Numbered from the stretch's first letter, positions 48,279 to 58,474 are shown. The stretch is DNA of 64,000 bases from Eubacterium plexicaudatum ASF492 (GCF_000364225.2 NZ_AQFT02000001.1:6188501-6252500), one strand, 5' to 3'. Made by a program: numbers and translations. Notes: a model not told the origin generated them from the sequence alone.

Positions 48279-49415
48279 ATGTATGAATTATTAAAACAGG
48301 AAGGCCGGGCCAAACGCGGGATTTTCCATACCGTACACGGAGATATTCAGACGCCGGTCTTTATGAACGTAGGAACGTGCGGCGCGATTAAAGGCGCCGT
48401 ATCAACGGACGATTTAAAAGGAATTAAAACACAGGTAGAGTTATCCAACACATACCATCTGCACGTTCGCCCAGGTGATTTTTTAATTAAAAAAATGGGC
48501 GGCCTGCACCGGTTTATCGCATGGGATAAGCCGATTTTAACAGATTCCGGCGGTTTTCAGGTGTTTTCTCTGGCCGGTCTGCGCAAAATTAAGGAAGAGG
48601 GCGTGTACTTTCACTCGCATGTCGACGGACGCAAAATCTTCATGGGTCCGGAACAAAGCATGCAGATTCAGTCAAATCTGGCGTCAACGATTGCAATGGC
48701 TTTTGACGAATGTCCGTCCAGCCGTGCGGACCGTACGTATGTGCAAAATTCGGTAGATCGTACAACCCGCTGGCTGAAACGCTGTCAGGATGAAATGAAG
48801 CGACTGAATCGCCTGGAGGATACGATCAATAAAAATCAGCTGTTGTTTGCGATTAACCAGGGAGCGGTTTTTGACGATATTCGAATCGAACATGCCAAAC
48901 GTATTGCGGAAATGGAAACGGACGGCTATGCACTGGGCGGACTTGCCGTCGGCGAGACACATGAGGAAATGTATCACATTTTAGATGTAACGGTGCCGCA
49001 TCTTCCTGTAAACAAGCCGACATATTTAATGGGCGTAGGTACGCCGGAAAATATACTGGAAGGCGTGGAACGCGGCGTAGATTTTTTTGACTGTGTCTAT
49101 CCGACCAGAAACGGACGGCACGGGCATGTGTATACGAACAACGGAAAGCTGAATTTGTTCAACAGGCAGTTTGAGATGGATGAGCGTCCGATTGAAGAAG
49201 GATGTCAGTGCCCTGCATGCCGTACTTACAGCCGTGCATATATTCGGCATCTGCTTAAGGCAAAAGAGATGCTTGGCATGCGTTTGTGTGTTCTGCACAA
49301 TCTGTATTTTTACAATACGATGATGGAAGAGATCCGCGGTGCGCTGGATGAAGGAAATTTTGCAGCATATAAGGCAAAAAAGCTGGAAGGTTTCCGATGT
49401 GGCGCGCGTACCTGA
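48279..49415 (+). CDS. tgt: Queuine/preQ1 tRNA-guanine transglycosylase
   Basis: 378 residues, TIM barrel. The general-acid/substrate region is LTDSGGFQVFSL, the nucleophile Asp in FFDCVYPTRNGRHGH, and the zinc site in CQCPACRTYSRAY with a later His in LCVLHNLYFYN. It swaps guanine 34 for preQ1 in tRNAs with GUN anticodons. ATG 48279 is one base after the purO stop. Confidence 0.95.
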   Translation: MYELLKQEGRAKRGIFHTVHGDIQTPVFMNVGTCGAIKGAVSTDDLKGIKTQVELSNTYHLHVRPGDFLIKKMGGLHRFIAWDKPILTDSGGFQVFSLAGLRKIKEEGVYFHSHVDGRKIFMGPEQSMQIQSNLASTIAMAFDECPSSRADRTYVQNSVDRTTRWLKRCQDEMKRLNRLEDTINKNQLLFAINQGAVFDDIRIEHAKRIAEMETDGYALGGLAVGETHEEMYHILDVTVPHLPVNKPTYLMGVGTPENILEGVERGVDFFDCVYPTRNGRHGHVYTNNGKLNLFNRQFEMDERPIEEGCQCPACRTYSRAYIRHLLKAKEMLGMRLCVLHNLYFYNTMMEEIRGALDEGNFAAYKAKKLEGFRCGART

Positions 49416-49925
49416 TAAGGAGATCGAAATGAACAAAAAGCTTATACTCTTTAATGAGTATCATTATTCGAAATTTATTCAGGACAGCATTGCCTCCGAT
49501 GTTGAAATAATCAGACAATATGTGATTCGGGATGCCGATGCAATCGAACAGCTTCCCACAGATGTTATTTCTGAAAGAGATGAGAATACCTATCTTGCAT
49601 ATGCGGCGAATAATCGTGAGATAAAAATTAAATTGGTACGGTTCCTGCTTTCGTGTGGAGCAGACGAAAGCCATATTTTGGATATTCATAAAGCCTATAT
49701 GGCAGGATATTCCAAAAACCGGTTTCAGCGGATTATGAACCGCAGACAAAACCAAAAACTGGATGGACTTATACTGGGGATTTCTCATGGAATGGTTGGA
49801 ATTGTGGAAGACGCAATGCCCGGCAATGTCTGCAATTTATGCCACAGTTCTCAGGATATTTATTTTAATTATCAGACACTGAAAAAGTGCTATGAGCAAT
49901 ATTTCTATGAAATAAAAGATATAAA

Positions 49926-51579
49926 CCTGAATTATTCACGGCAGTATAAACTCACATAAAATCCGCCGTAGTTACCATTACAACCACTCCCGATACCCCA
50001 CTCTGTCGCAAGATAGCCTAAAAATGGGCAGACTTCTCCTGTGATAGGGTTAGAAATTTATTGTGGCTGTCAAGGTCCATTAACGGTTGTTATTCCAACT
50101 GTGGCTGCAGGTTACGGATGTTTTCCAGTGTCTCGTAGAATTCTTTCTTGTAGGGACAGCTGCTGCATAGCTTGAAATATTTATATCGTGCTGATTTTAC
50201 CACTCTTGCGGCTATCTTCAGCAGTTTTAATCGTATGGTATCAATACGCTGTTTTCTCATACTGACAGCAAGCGCCAATCGTCTAAACCAATTGAATAGG
50301 TTATAAGCTAATGCATGAACCAGAAGGCGGTTCGCATTTACCAGCTTTGAGGAACTGCTTACAGAGGCAAAGTCAAAACCGCTTTTGCATTCCTTGATGA
50401 AATTTTCCATTTTGCCTCTTCCGCAATAAAACTGGATCACCTGATAAGGTTCCATTTCCAGTGTTGTGACAATAAAGGTATACAGATGGACCATCTGCCC
50501 ATACGGCTTTTCTATTTTAAAGACCACCCTGCGTGGATGGTTCCATGAACCGGCCTGGTATAGGAATGCCCCATACTCGACGGCGTAATCTACCTGGTTG
50601 AATTTCGTTGCACGGTACAGTGCCTGGTTTTCCTCTTCTGCCAATTCACGGAGTTTTGCATTCTCCTTGAGCCGGATGGCATATTTGCAGTTTTTATCTT
50701 CAAGAACTTCATACAGGTCTGGTGATGCAAAGCCACTGTCACCGCGAAGAAAAAGCGGCATATCCGGGAAATCACAGAGGAATTCATCCAGAAGGGACTT
50801 CATAAAAATATCTGCCTCTTTGCTGCAATACATGGTGCCGTCACGAAGCTGTGCTTTTAGCAAATCGCCGGTCAGCCCGTCGTAGCACAACAGCGGATGA
50901 TAACCGTGGGCCTGATAATGGTAGTTGAAACCTTCCCCTTCCTGATTCCCATAGGTATCAAGAAGTGTGGAATCAATATCAAAAAGCATGAATTCCGGTT
51001 TCTTTATGGAATAGATGACTTTACGGAGTTCACGGATGATCTGGTTTAACTGGCTGAACGTATCTCCATCCATGCGGTTAAAAAAGCGTGACAGGGTAGG
51101 CTGGGATGCCAAGGCATTCTTCTGTAAAATAGCTGTCATAACAGGTTCGTTTGTCAGTTCGTCTGCACAGTCATCCTCAAAGTAGGAACTGATAATCTGG
51201 TAAATTACCTGCATCAGATTCGTATCATCCTTATGGACGCGGAACCATGCGGTATCATTGGTTTTGAACATACGATTAACGAGCTTGACCGCTCCAATCT
51301 TAAACAGGAACTCTTTGAACAGGAGAAGTCCTGCATCGGAGGATAAATCGCCTCCATCAAAATTAATTTTAATTTGGCTATTGCTTTCTAAGCTTATGGT
51401 GTTTAATATATCCATATAAAGACCCTTTCTTTGGTTTTGATTTGGATTGGACACCTAAATTTTACCATAGATAGAGGTCTTTTTCTATTCACTAAATAAG
51501 TGAAAAGCAATATTCAATTAAAATACAGTAACTGTGCGGGTTTCAGCAGTTAATGCTGTTATTCCGTGAATAATTCAGG
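49926..51579 (-). mobile_element. IS1380-type insertion sequence, copy 2
   Basis: 1654 bp, the same length as copy 1 but in the opposite direction. Inverted repeats CCTGAATTATTCACGG (49926-49941) and exact complement (51564-51579). ATAAA duplicates on both sides (49921-49925, 51580-51584). It splits the SGNH-like gene. Confidence 0.93.
50090..51415 (-). CDS. IS1380-family transposase, copy 2
   Basis: Nearly identical to the transposase at 12611-13936; about a dozen residues differ (for example DTYGNQ for DVYENQ and EYGAF for EYGEF). DDE blocks are intact. The start is ATG at 51415; the frame can be extended by 13 residues upstream to 51454. Confidence 0.92.
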   Translation of the reverse strand: MDILNTISLESNSQIKINFDGGDLSSDAGLLLFKEFLFKIGAVKLVNRMFKTNDTAWFRVHKDDTNLMQVIYQIISSYFEDDCADELTNEPVMTAILQKNALASQPTLSRFFNRMDGDTFSQLNQIIRELRKVIYSIKKPEFMLFDIDSTLLDTYGNQEGEGFNYHYQAHGYHPLLCYDGLTGDLLKAQLRDGTMYCSKEADIFMKSLLDEFLCDFPDMPLFLRGDSGFASPDLYEVLEDKNCKYAIRLKENAKLRELAEEENQALYRATKFNQVDYAVEYGAFLYQAGSWNHPRRVVFKIEKPYGQMVHLYTFIVTTLEMEPYQVIQFYCGRGKMENFIKECKSGFDFASVSSSSKLVNANRLLVHALAYNLFNWFRRLALAVSMRKQRIDTIRLKLLKIAARVVKSARYKYFKLCSSCPYKKEFYETLENIRNLQPQLE

Positions 51580-52288
51580 ATAAAATATGTAGTAATAGAT
51601 ATGTTCGACTACTTTTACTTTAATTTTGATACGATATTGTCAGGGGCAATGGACCGATTTTTTGAAAGCAGTGGTTTTTTATGCGAGGAACGTACACCAT
51701 GGAATAAAAAGCAAAGTCCGCAGCAGATCAATGAAATACTGGAAGATATTTGGCGGGAAGGCAGGACGTACCGGGAACAGCAATTGTTTGCAGAATGCTT
51801 TCCGTTTGCCAGAGAGCGTGACCTTGGTGTATATAAAGATACTCCGGTTTACGACATAGCGCTGGCGGATGAGGATATACGGAAATACAAAAGCGATCCC
51901 AAAGTGCCGGATGTTCAGGCGAAGATCTTTCAGCATACGATTAAGTTTCAGGTTGATAATATGGCAAAGATATTAATGCTGCTGAAAGAAATACAGCCGC
52001 AGGTGCGTGTTTTTATGGTACTCCTTCCCAAATATAAAGAAGTCGAAGATGTGGAAAAGTTTTATAATCGGACATGGAAAGCGTTTTTTATGAACATCAT
52101 TCATGAATTAAAAAGGATTTTGCATTTGAACTGCTGGATTTTAAAGATTATGAATCGTTTTCGGCAAAAAAGGAGAATTACAGAGATTTGACACATCTGG
52201 GAATTGATGGTGCGGTCAAGTTTACGGAACATTTATCGGATCTGCTGCTTCATCAGTATGGATTGGATCTGTTATTTTGAGGTAAACA

Positions 52289-52774
52289 ATGGATAATAAA
52301 TTAAGAAAAATCATCCGATATTTTTTAAGTAAGTTTTTTCCTTTGGCTTCTGACGCAGCGGCAGAACATCTGCTGCAGTTTATCAAATTCGGTCTGATCG
52401 GAGTCAGCAATACGATTGTCAGTTATCTGCTGAATGTGGCCGTATTGCTTATTCTGGCTCCTATGCATGTGTCGTGGGATTTTGTTGCCGGAAATGTTGT
52501 GGCATTTGTTTTGAGTGTGCTGTGGTCTTTTTACTGGAACAGCCGTTTTGTATTTGTGCTGCGGGATGGAAAAAGCAGGTCCGTATGGAAGACGCTGCTG
52601 CGGACGTATATTGCGTATGGATTTACGGGCATTGTTTTGAATAATGTGCTTTCTTTGATTTGGATTCGGGTATTTGGCATTTCAAAGTATGTGGCGCCGG
52701 TTCCGAACCTGTTTATCAGTGTACCGATTAACTTTCTGATGAATAAATTATGGGCGTTTCAGGACCATGAATAA
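52289..52774 (+). CDS. GtrA-family membrane protein
   Basis: 161 residues with four hydrophobic helices; LLQFIKFGLIGVSNTIVSY and the end PINFLMNKLWAFQ are the GtrA signature. Such proteins help move lipid-linked sugars across the membrane for glycosylation of surface polymers. It begins 9 bases after the SGNH-like gene and so belonged to its operon. Confidence 0.9.
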   Translation: MDNKLRKIIRYFLSKFFPLASDAAAEHLLQFIKFGLIGVSNTIVSYLLNVAVLLILAPMHVSWDFVAGNVVAFVLSVLWSFYWNSRFVFVLRDGKSRSVWKTLLRTYIAYGFTGIVLNNVLSLIWIRVFGISKYVAPVPNLFISVPINFLMNKLWAFQDHE

Positions 52775-52783
52775 ACAAACAGA

Positions 52784-52842
52784 ACAGGACTACATCAAAT
52801 AAGCGCCTGAACGGAAGGTGGTTTGATGCGGTCCTGTTTTTT
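52784..52842 (+). terminator. Terminator behind gtrA
   Basis: ACAGGAC..CATCAAA pairs with TTTGATG..GTCCTGT, followed by T6. A long imperfect stem. Confidence 0.8.
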
Positions 52843-52873
52843 ATAAATGAAACAGGAAAAACGGAGAGACAGG

Positions 52874-53856
52874 ATGGATCAATGGTTATTTGAACAGTTA
52901 CAAAAGATTACGCCGGAAGAACAGAATTATCTGGATGGGGATGAGCAGGTAAACAGGGACATCTATACGAAAACGAAAGGGTTTGAGATTGATTCCCAGC
53001 TGTTTTTAAAACAGAAAAAACTGGTAACCGTCCGCCGTCACAGCCGTTTTATAGAATTTCCGGAACACCGGCATAATTACATAGAAATTGTATATGTATG
53101 TGCAGGAACGCTTACGCATTATATGGAAGGCAAAGCGCTGACGATGCGGCCAGGGATCTTTTGCTTATGAATCAGCACGTAAAGCACAGTGTGAAGCGTG
53201 CTGCGATTGGTGATATCGGAATTAATTTTATTGCGTTGCCGGAATTTTTTGATATACCGATTCAGATGATGCGACGGCAGAATGTAATTGCGGATTTTCT
53301 GCTTGGCACGCTGCGCCAGAATCATACCGTGCCCCAATATCTGCTGTTCAGGCTCAACGGACAGCGGCATATATCCAATCTGATGGAAAATATGATCGCT
53401 TCTATGGCAGGAGAATCGGAAAACGAGGACGTGATCAATCAGTATTCAATGGGGCTTGTTTTTTTGTATCTGCTGAACCATATGGATAAGCTGGCGCATA
53501 ATTCTTCGCAAAATTATGAAGATGTTGTAATTCAGGCAACGTTAAAATATATAGATACCCAATATCGCACGGCTGTATTAAGCCATATTGCGGAAGATTT
53601 TAATCAGTCTTTGTCATCTGTCAGCAGGCTGATCAAAAAAAATACGGGATACACCTTTGTGGAGCTGCTAATGCGCAAACGATTTCAGAAAGCACTGATG
53701 TTTCTCGTAGAGACGGAGCTGCCGGTGGAAAAGATTGCGGCCAATATCGGGTATGAAAACCAGAGCTATTTTTACCGGCAGTTTAAAGCGCGTTATGGCA
53801 TGACTCCCAGCCAATACCGACAGGAGCATAAACACGATGCACAAATAAGAATATAG
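52874..53856 (+). pseudogene. AraC-family regulator of rhamnose genes (one frameshift)
   Basis: N-terminal cupin-type sugar-binding domain (FPEHRHNYIEIVYVCAGTL) and C-terminal AraC double HTH (LSHIAEDFNQSLSSVSRLIK and IGYENQSYFYRQFKARYG). A missing G near 53150 breaks the frame (MRPGDLLLMNQHVKH when repaired), giving 327 residues. It is upstream of rhaBA in the same direction, so it is probably the rhamnose-responsive activator. I start at ATG 52874; an in-frame ATG at 52847 lies next to the terminator. Confidence 0.82.
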
Positions 53857-53987
53857 ATGCTGCAAATAAAGACAGTAATTTTGTAAAACACGGACGTTAC
53901 AAAGCGACAGCGGATGGTTTAGTATAAACACATGAATTACAATACAGCTGCGGCAAAGGAAGACATATGGATAAAGGAAGGATCAAC

Positions 53988-55400
53988 ATGCATACATATT
54001 ATCTGGCAGTAGATATCGGCGCATCGAGCGGCCGTCATATACTGGGACATCTGGAAAACGGTCAGATGATTCTGGAGGAGATTTACCGTTTTGAAAATGG
54101 TATGGACAAACAGGGCGGAAAGCTTTTGTGGGATACGGACCGCCTGTTTACAGAAATTGTAAACGGCATGAAAATGTGCCGGGAGCTGAATAAAATTCCG
54201 GTCAGCATGTCAGTGGATACCTGGGCGGTAGATTATGTACTTTTGGATGATCACGACCAGGTTCTGGGAGATACTTATGGATATCGCGACGGGCGGACCG
54301 CGGGAATGGACGAGCACGTATATAAAATCATTCCGGAGCAGGAGCTTTATGAGAGGACAGGCATTCAAAAACAGATTTTCAACACGATATACCAGCTGAT
54401 GGCAGTCAAGCAGCAGACGCCGGAAATACTTGAAAATGCCAGAACATTTCTGATGCTGCCGGATTATTTTCAGTTTTTGCTGACAGGCCGTAAAGTTTCG
54501 GAATATACAAACGGCACGTCCACACAGCTCGTCAATCCACAGACGAAACAATGGGATCAGGAGCTGATTCGGCGGCTCGGATACCCGGACCAGATGTTTT
54601 TGCCGCTGCAGATGCCGGGGACGGAAGTAGGAGCGTTAACAAACAAAATGCAGGAGCAGGTCGGGTTTAACTGTAAGGTCGTACTCTGTGCCAGCCACGA
54701 TACGGCGTCCGCTGTTATGGCAATGCCGCTTGTGCAGGGGGACGGGATATACATCAGCTCAGGTACATGGTCTTTGATGGGAATCGAAACGGAACAGGCA
54801 GACTGCACGGAACAAAGCCGCCGAAACAATTTTACAAATGAAGGCGGATATGAATACCGGTTCCGGTATCTGAAAAACATAATGGGACTGTGGATGATAC
54901 AGTCGGTGCGTCATGAACTGAAAGATGCTTATTCTTTTGCGCAGCTATGTGAAATGGCAGCAGAATGCAAGGAGTTTGCTTCCTGTGTGGATGTGAATGA
55001 CGATGTATTTCTGGCTCCGGAAAGCATGACAGAGGTGATACAAAATTACTGCAGGCAGAGAGGACAGGCCGTTCCGGTAACCGTGGGAGAGATTGCGGCG
55101 GTTATATACAACAGTCTTGCGGACTGTTATGGAAAGACGGTTGTGCAGCTGGAACAAAATACAGGCAGAACATATGATGCTGTGTTTGTGATTGGCGGCG
55201 GTTCCAATGCAGGCTATTTAAATCAGCTGACCGCAAATGCAACGGGAAAAACCGTATACGCGGGGCCGGGAGAGGCAACGGCAGCAGGAAACATGATGGC
55301 GCAGATGATAAAGGGAGGCGAATTTGCGAGTCTGGCAGAAGCCAGAACGTGTATTTTCCAATCGTTTGCCATTATAGCTTATGAACCGCAGACAGCATAA
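53988..55400 (+). CDS. rhaB: L-rhamnulokinase
   Basis: 470 residues, FGGY sugar kinase. ATP-binding start LAVDIGASSGRHILGH, the substrate region SMSVDTWAVDYVLLDD, and the second phosphate loop CASHDTASAVMAMP and FVIGGGSNAGYL. It phosphorylates L-rhamnulose. AAGGAAGG precedes ATG 53988. It is followed by rhaA. Confidence 0.93.
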   Translation: MHTYYLAVDIGASSGRHILGHLENGQMILEEIYRFENGMDKQGGKLLWDTDRLFTEIVNGMKMCRELNKIPVSMSVDTWAVDYVLLDDHDQVLGDTYGYRDGRTAGMDEHVYKIIPEQELYERTGIQKQIFNTIYQLMAVKQQTPEILENARTFLMLPDYFQFLLTGRKVSEYTNGTSTQLVNPQTKQWDQELIRRLGYPDQMFLPLQMPGTEVGALTNKMQEQVGFNCKVVLCASHDTASAVMAMPLVQGDGIYISSGTWSLMGIETEQADCTEQSRRNNFTNEGGYEYRFRYLKNIMGLWMIQSVRHELKDAYSFAQLCEMAAECKEFASCVDVNDDVFLAPESMTEVIQNYCRQRGQAVPVTVGEIAAVIYNSLADCYGKTVVQLEQNTGRTYDAVFVIGGGSNAGYLNQLTANATGKTVYAGPGEATAAGNMMAQMIKGGEFASLAEARTCIFQSFAIIAYEPQTA

Positions 55401-55463
55401 AGGACGGATCATAAATTACATAAATCAGATACAATAAAACGGATCATCAGGGAGGAAAAAAGT

Positions 55464-56717
55464 ATGACAACGGCGGAAAGATATGCATCTGCAAAAGAAA
55501 TGTATGCAAAACTGGGTGTAGACACGGAAGCGGCAATTGCAAAATTAAAAGAAATTCCGGTATCGCTTCATTGCTGGCAAGGGGATGATGTGATCGGATT
55601 TGATCATGACGGACCGTTAACGGGGGGCATTCAGACAACCGGGAACTATCCGGGCAAGGCAACGACACCGGAACAGCTGATGCAGGATATTGACAAAGTG
55701 CTGTCGCTGCTTCCGGGGAAGAAAAAACTGAATCTGCATGCCTGGTACGCCATTTTTGAACAGGGAGAATTCGTAGACAGAGACAAGATTGAGCCGAAGC
55801 ATTTTGCAAAATGGGTGGCATTTGCAAAGGAGCGTCATCTGGGCATTGATTTTAACCCGACGTTTTTTTCACATGAAAAGGTAAAAGATGGGCTGACACT
55901 TTCTTCTTCGGATGAAGAAACCCGACGTTTCTGGATCAACCATGGGAAAGCGTGCATTCGCATATCGGAATATTTTGCAAAAGAAACAGGCGTGCCTTGT
56001 GTGATGAACATCTGGACCGGAGACGGTTCCAAAGATATTCCGGCAGATCGTTTAGGCCCAAGAGAACGCTATAAGACAGCGATCGAAGAAATTATTTCCG
56101 AACCGCATGATCCGCAGCTTGTGAAACCTTGCGTAGAATCAAAAGTGTTTGGTATCGGTGTGGAATCTTATACGGTAGGCAGTGCGGAATTTTCTCTGTC
56201 ATTTGCAGCAACCCACGAAGGATGTCTGCCACTTATGGATAACGGGCATTATCATCCGACGGAGTTAGTATCGGACAAAATTCCGGCGTTATTAGCTTTT
56301 TACCCGGAAATTGCCCTGCACATTACCCGTCCGGTAAGATGGGATTCGGACCATGTGGTGCTGTTTGACGATGAAACGAAAGAAATGGCAAAAGAAATAG
56401 TAAGATGCAATGGCCTGAACCGCGTGCATATGGCGTTGGATTATTTTGACGCCAGCATCAATCGGATCTGCGCCTGGACCGTCGGATTCCGCAGCTGGCA
56501 GAAAGCGCTGCTGTCAGCATTGTGTACACCGTTTGCACAATGGAAAGAGCTGCAGGATAAAGCAGACTGGACCGCACTGATGGTGCACCAGGAAGCGTTA
56601 AAGACGATGCCGTTTGGCGATGTGTGGAATGAATACTGCAGGCAGTGCGGTACGCCGGAAGAGGGCTGGTTTGATGAAGTGAAGCGCTATGAAGAGGAAG
56701 TGCTTTTAAAAAGATAA
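55464..56717 (+). CDS. rhaA: L-rhamnose isomerase
   Basis: 417 residues, full family length. Blocks VSLHCWQGDDVIGFDHDG, LGIDFNPTFFSHEK and the metal-site region MDNGHYHPTE are characteristic. It turns L-rhamnose into L-rhamnulose for RhaB. GGGAGGA precedes ATG 55464. The aldolase gene is not in the window. Confidence 0.95.
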   Translation: MTTAERYASAKEMYAKLGVDTEAAIAKLKEIPVSLHCWQGDDVIGFDHDGPLTGGIQTTGNYPGKATTPEQLMQDIDKVLSLLPGKKKLNLHAWYAIFEQGEFVDRDKIEPKHFAKWVAFAKERHLGIDFNPTFFSHEKVKDGLTLSSSDEETRRFWINHGKACIRISEYFAKETGVPCVMNIWTGDGSKDIPADRLGPRERYKTAIEEIISEPHDPQLVKPCVESKVFGIGVESYTVGSAEFSLSFAATHEGCLPLMDNGHYHPTELVSDKIPALLAFYPEIALHITRPVRWDSDHVVLFDDETKEMAKEIVRCNGLNRVHMALDYFDASINRICAWTVGFRSWQKALLSALCTPFAQWKELQDKADWTALMVHQEALKTMPFGDVWNEYCRQCGTPEEGWFDEVKRYEEEVLLKR

Positions 56718-56740
56718 TTTAATACAGGAATGATGGAAAG

Positions 56741-56777
56741 ACGCATGGAGCCGGAAAATGGCAGCCATGCGTTTTTT
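56741..56777 (+). terminator. Terminator of rhaBA
   Basis: ACGCATGG (56741-56748) pairs with CCATGCGT (56765-56772), followed by a T run. Confidence 0.85.
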
Positions 56778-56950
56778 ATTTAGAATTTATCAAAGAAAAT
56801 CTATGAATTAAGAAAGGCAAGCGGAATGTCGCAAGATCAACAATTTGCGACGGCTCAAGTAATGGAAATTCAGAGATTCACAACTTACCGCATGGAGAAT
56901 AAAATCACAGAGGACACTACCACCACAGCACCGGTTAAGGACAGGAAACT

Positions 56951-57163
56951 ATGAGCGACAAAATCAAGCGTATGCTGAAAAATGAGATACGGCAAGCATA
57001 GAACAGGTGTTCAGTGAGGCCGGATATCCTGGCTACGGACAGCACAGGGGTAAAACTGAATGTGGAAGTACAGCGCTCCGATAAAGGAGCCGGGAGAAAA
57101 AGGGCAAGGTACAACAGCAGGTATTTTATGCCATTTTCGTACAAAAAGTCGAAACCAGCATAA
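56951..57163 (+). pseudogene. Rpn/PD-(D/E)XK nuclease-transposase remnant (N-terminal part)
   Basis: Scattered across frames are SDKIKRMLKNE, EQVFSEAGYPGYGQ and LATDSTGVKLNVEVQRSDKG with AGRKRARYNSR, the last being the nuclease core (Glu-x-Gln and RxxRY) of recombination-promoting nuclease/transposase-like proteins. Several indels and an early stop make it inactive. A 42-codon open stretch at 56826-56953 just before it may belong to the same remnant. Nothing else is seen in 56778-57281. Confidence 0.55.
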
Positions 57164-57281
57164 AATCAAATGCCTTAATAAATACCTTAAAACGACTGGT
57201 TCAGCAACAGGGGCATCGTTTATAAAGTTGTAAAGTAGTGTTAAGATATAGAAGCGCGAATAAAATTCAGACTGATTTTCG

Positions 57282-57315
57282 AAAAGACAGTGTACTTACC
57301 GCACACTGTCTTTTT
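57282..57315. terminator. Bidirectional terminator
   Basis: AAAAGACAGTGT pairs with ACACTGTCTTTTT around a 9-base loop. It ends the small minus-strand gene and any read-through from the plus strand. Confidence 0.75.
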
Positions 57316-57454
57316 ATTCGTGACTCTGATCAGAATCATTTATTTTTGGAAATTTGATGCCTAATATTTCGGCTAATGCTTTTAAAGCGCCTTCTTCCGT
57401 ATTCCCATTTTCAGCTTCTCGATTTAAAAATCTCTGCATCTCTTCTTTCGTCAT
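57314..57454 (-). CDS. Small protein, 46 aa
   Basis: Minus-strand start at 57454 with AAAGGAG at good spacing; reads MTKEEMQRFLNREAENGNTE and ends ILGIKFPKINDSDQSHE. It has a ribosome site, a single clean frame and its own terminator, all of which support a real gene. Function is unknown. Confidence 0.5.
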   Translation of the reverse strand: MTKEEMQRFLNREAENGNTEEGALKALAEILGIKFPKINDSDQSHE

Positions 57455-57635
57455 AATAACTACTCCTTTCATACCATAAAAATTTGATATTGATCCTTAA
57501 ATGTATTCTATATTATCAGTAAAAGAAAAGCAATATGCAAATTTAAATCCTATGTAACTATGTTTAAAGGTTGTTACAGTTCATATCTGTCTAAAAATCA
57601 GGCCAGCTGCGAAATGTAACGGCATCCTATAAGAC

Positions 57636-57664
57636 TTTACACCTTTGACGGAATTTGTTATGAT
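57636..57664 (+). promoter_or_regulatory. Promoter of the 60-residue small gene
   Basis: TTTACA at 57636-57641, 17-base spacer, TATGAT at 57659-57664, about 48 bases before the start codon. Confidence 0.55.
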
Positions 57665-57711
57665 AAAGCTGTAACAGGTAGTAAAGATTTGGAAGAAAGA
57701 TGGGTGACGAT

Positions 57712-57893
57712 ATGACCGAAGGCGAAATGTTAAAAATATCAATAGAAGAATTTTCAAGGCTGCAGGATTATATGATAGATACTGATAAAGAATCCACGGC
57801 ATATAAAAAATGAAACGCCGTTATATTGAACTAAAAGTGATACTTTCATCTTTGGGTGTTAATTTAACAGAGCTGGACATGATAAAAGAATAA
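57712..57893 (+). pseudogene. Small conserved-looking protein (frameshifted), 60 aa
   Basis: ATG 57712 gives MTEGEMLKISIEEFSRLQDY to a stop in the A6 run at 57804-57813. One added A continues as KMKRRYIELKVILSSLGVN and ends LTELDMIKE, in all 60 residues. It has a promoter and a hairpin behind it. Likely helical; function unknown. Confidence 0.5.
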
Positions 57894-57896
57894 TGA

Positions 57897-57940
57897 ATGA
57901 AAGGAGCTCCGAGCGATGGTATGCCCGGGGTTCCTTTCAT
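57897..57940 (+). terminator. Hairpin behind the small gene
   Basis: ATGAAAGGAGCTCC pairs imperfectly with GGGGTTCCTTTCAT. No long T run, so a weak terminator. Confidence 0.5.
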
Positions 57941-58018
57941 TTGGCAGGGGTTAGAGGTGCTCTGTTTGTTCATTATTTGCTTATCGAAATTACATGTTGT
58001 AATTGTAGGTAGAGTACT

Positions 58019-58474
58019 TTATATACCAAATTCATCGAACAATTTCTCACGGAAGTCGGTGTCATTGGAAGAACGTGCAAGATCATCAAAGCGATTATTT
58101 TGAATCAGCAAATTGTGAAGGGTACATATGCGTTCGATACCACGTTGCATGCCACATTCGATACCACGCTGCATGCCACATTCGATACCACGCTGCATGC
58201 CGCGTTTTTCTCCACGTTCTTCGCCTCTTTGTTCGGCTTCAAACAGAAGCTGGTTATGGTCGCGAATAGCTTTTTCACGTGCTTCGTATTCCAGTTGTTT
58301 TTGTTTGTCCTGACTGATAATTTGAAGCTGGTTATATGCGCTTTTGATGTAAGGATCTTTTTCTGCGATCATAGCAAAGTCCTCTCTTTCTTCTGCATTA
58401 ATGAATTTTGCCCATAATTCGAGACTGCTGCAGTTATCTTTCCATTCTTTGGGAAGCTTTGGCGATTTTATATA
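58019..58474 (-). pseudogene. Rpn/PD-(D/E)XK transposase-like protein, C-terminal remnant
   Basis: Reads on the minus strand: LPKEWKDNCSSLELWAKFIN, then EREDFAMIAEKDPYIKSAYN and SQDKQKQLEYEAREKAIRDH, the usual C-terminal half of Rpn-type nuclease-transposases. An upstream in-frame stop and the absence of the nuclease core show that the 5' part is lost. It contains a Gly/Arg-rich stretch encoded by a 24-base tandem repeat. Confidence 0.65.
58133..58204. repeat. 24-bp tandem repeat, three units
   Basis: Units at 58133-58156, 58157-58180 and 58181-58204 (core TTCGATACCACG) differ by one to three bases. On the minus strand they encode an eight-residue repeat of type GMQRGIEC. The number of units could vary by slippage. 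Confidence 0.8.

Larger units (their letters stand above)
49429..52280 (+). pseudogene. SGNH/GDSL-hydrolase-like protein split by IS1380 copy 2
   Basis: The left part (49429-49925, AAGGAG before ATG) opens MNKKLILFNEYHYSKFIQDS and has LILGISHGMVGIVED, a probable nucleophile block. The right part (51585-52280) reads on in frame at KYVVIDMFDYFYFNFD once the IS and one ATAAA copy are removed. A missing A near 52125 breaks the end; repair gives DLTHLGIDGAVKFTEHL, where Asp and His fit the SGNH triad. Restored length is 397 residues. It may modify a surface polysaccharide, next to gtrA. It is disabled by the insertion. Confidence 0.7.

Noticed and set aside
57001-57163. IS66-type transposase fragment
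   Set aside because: The NVEVQRSDKG and KRARYNS blocks fit the Rpn/PD-(D/E)XK core better.
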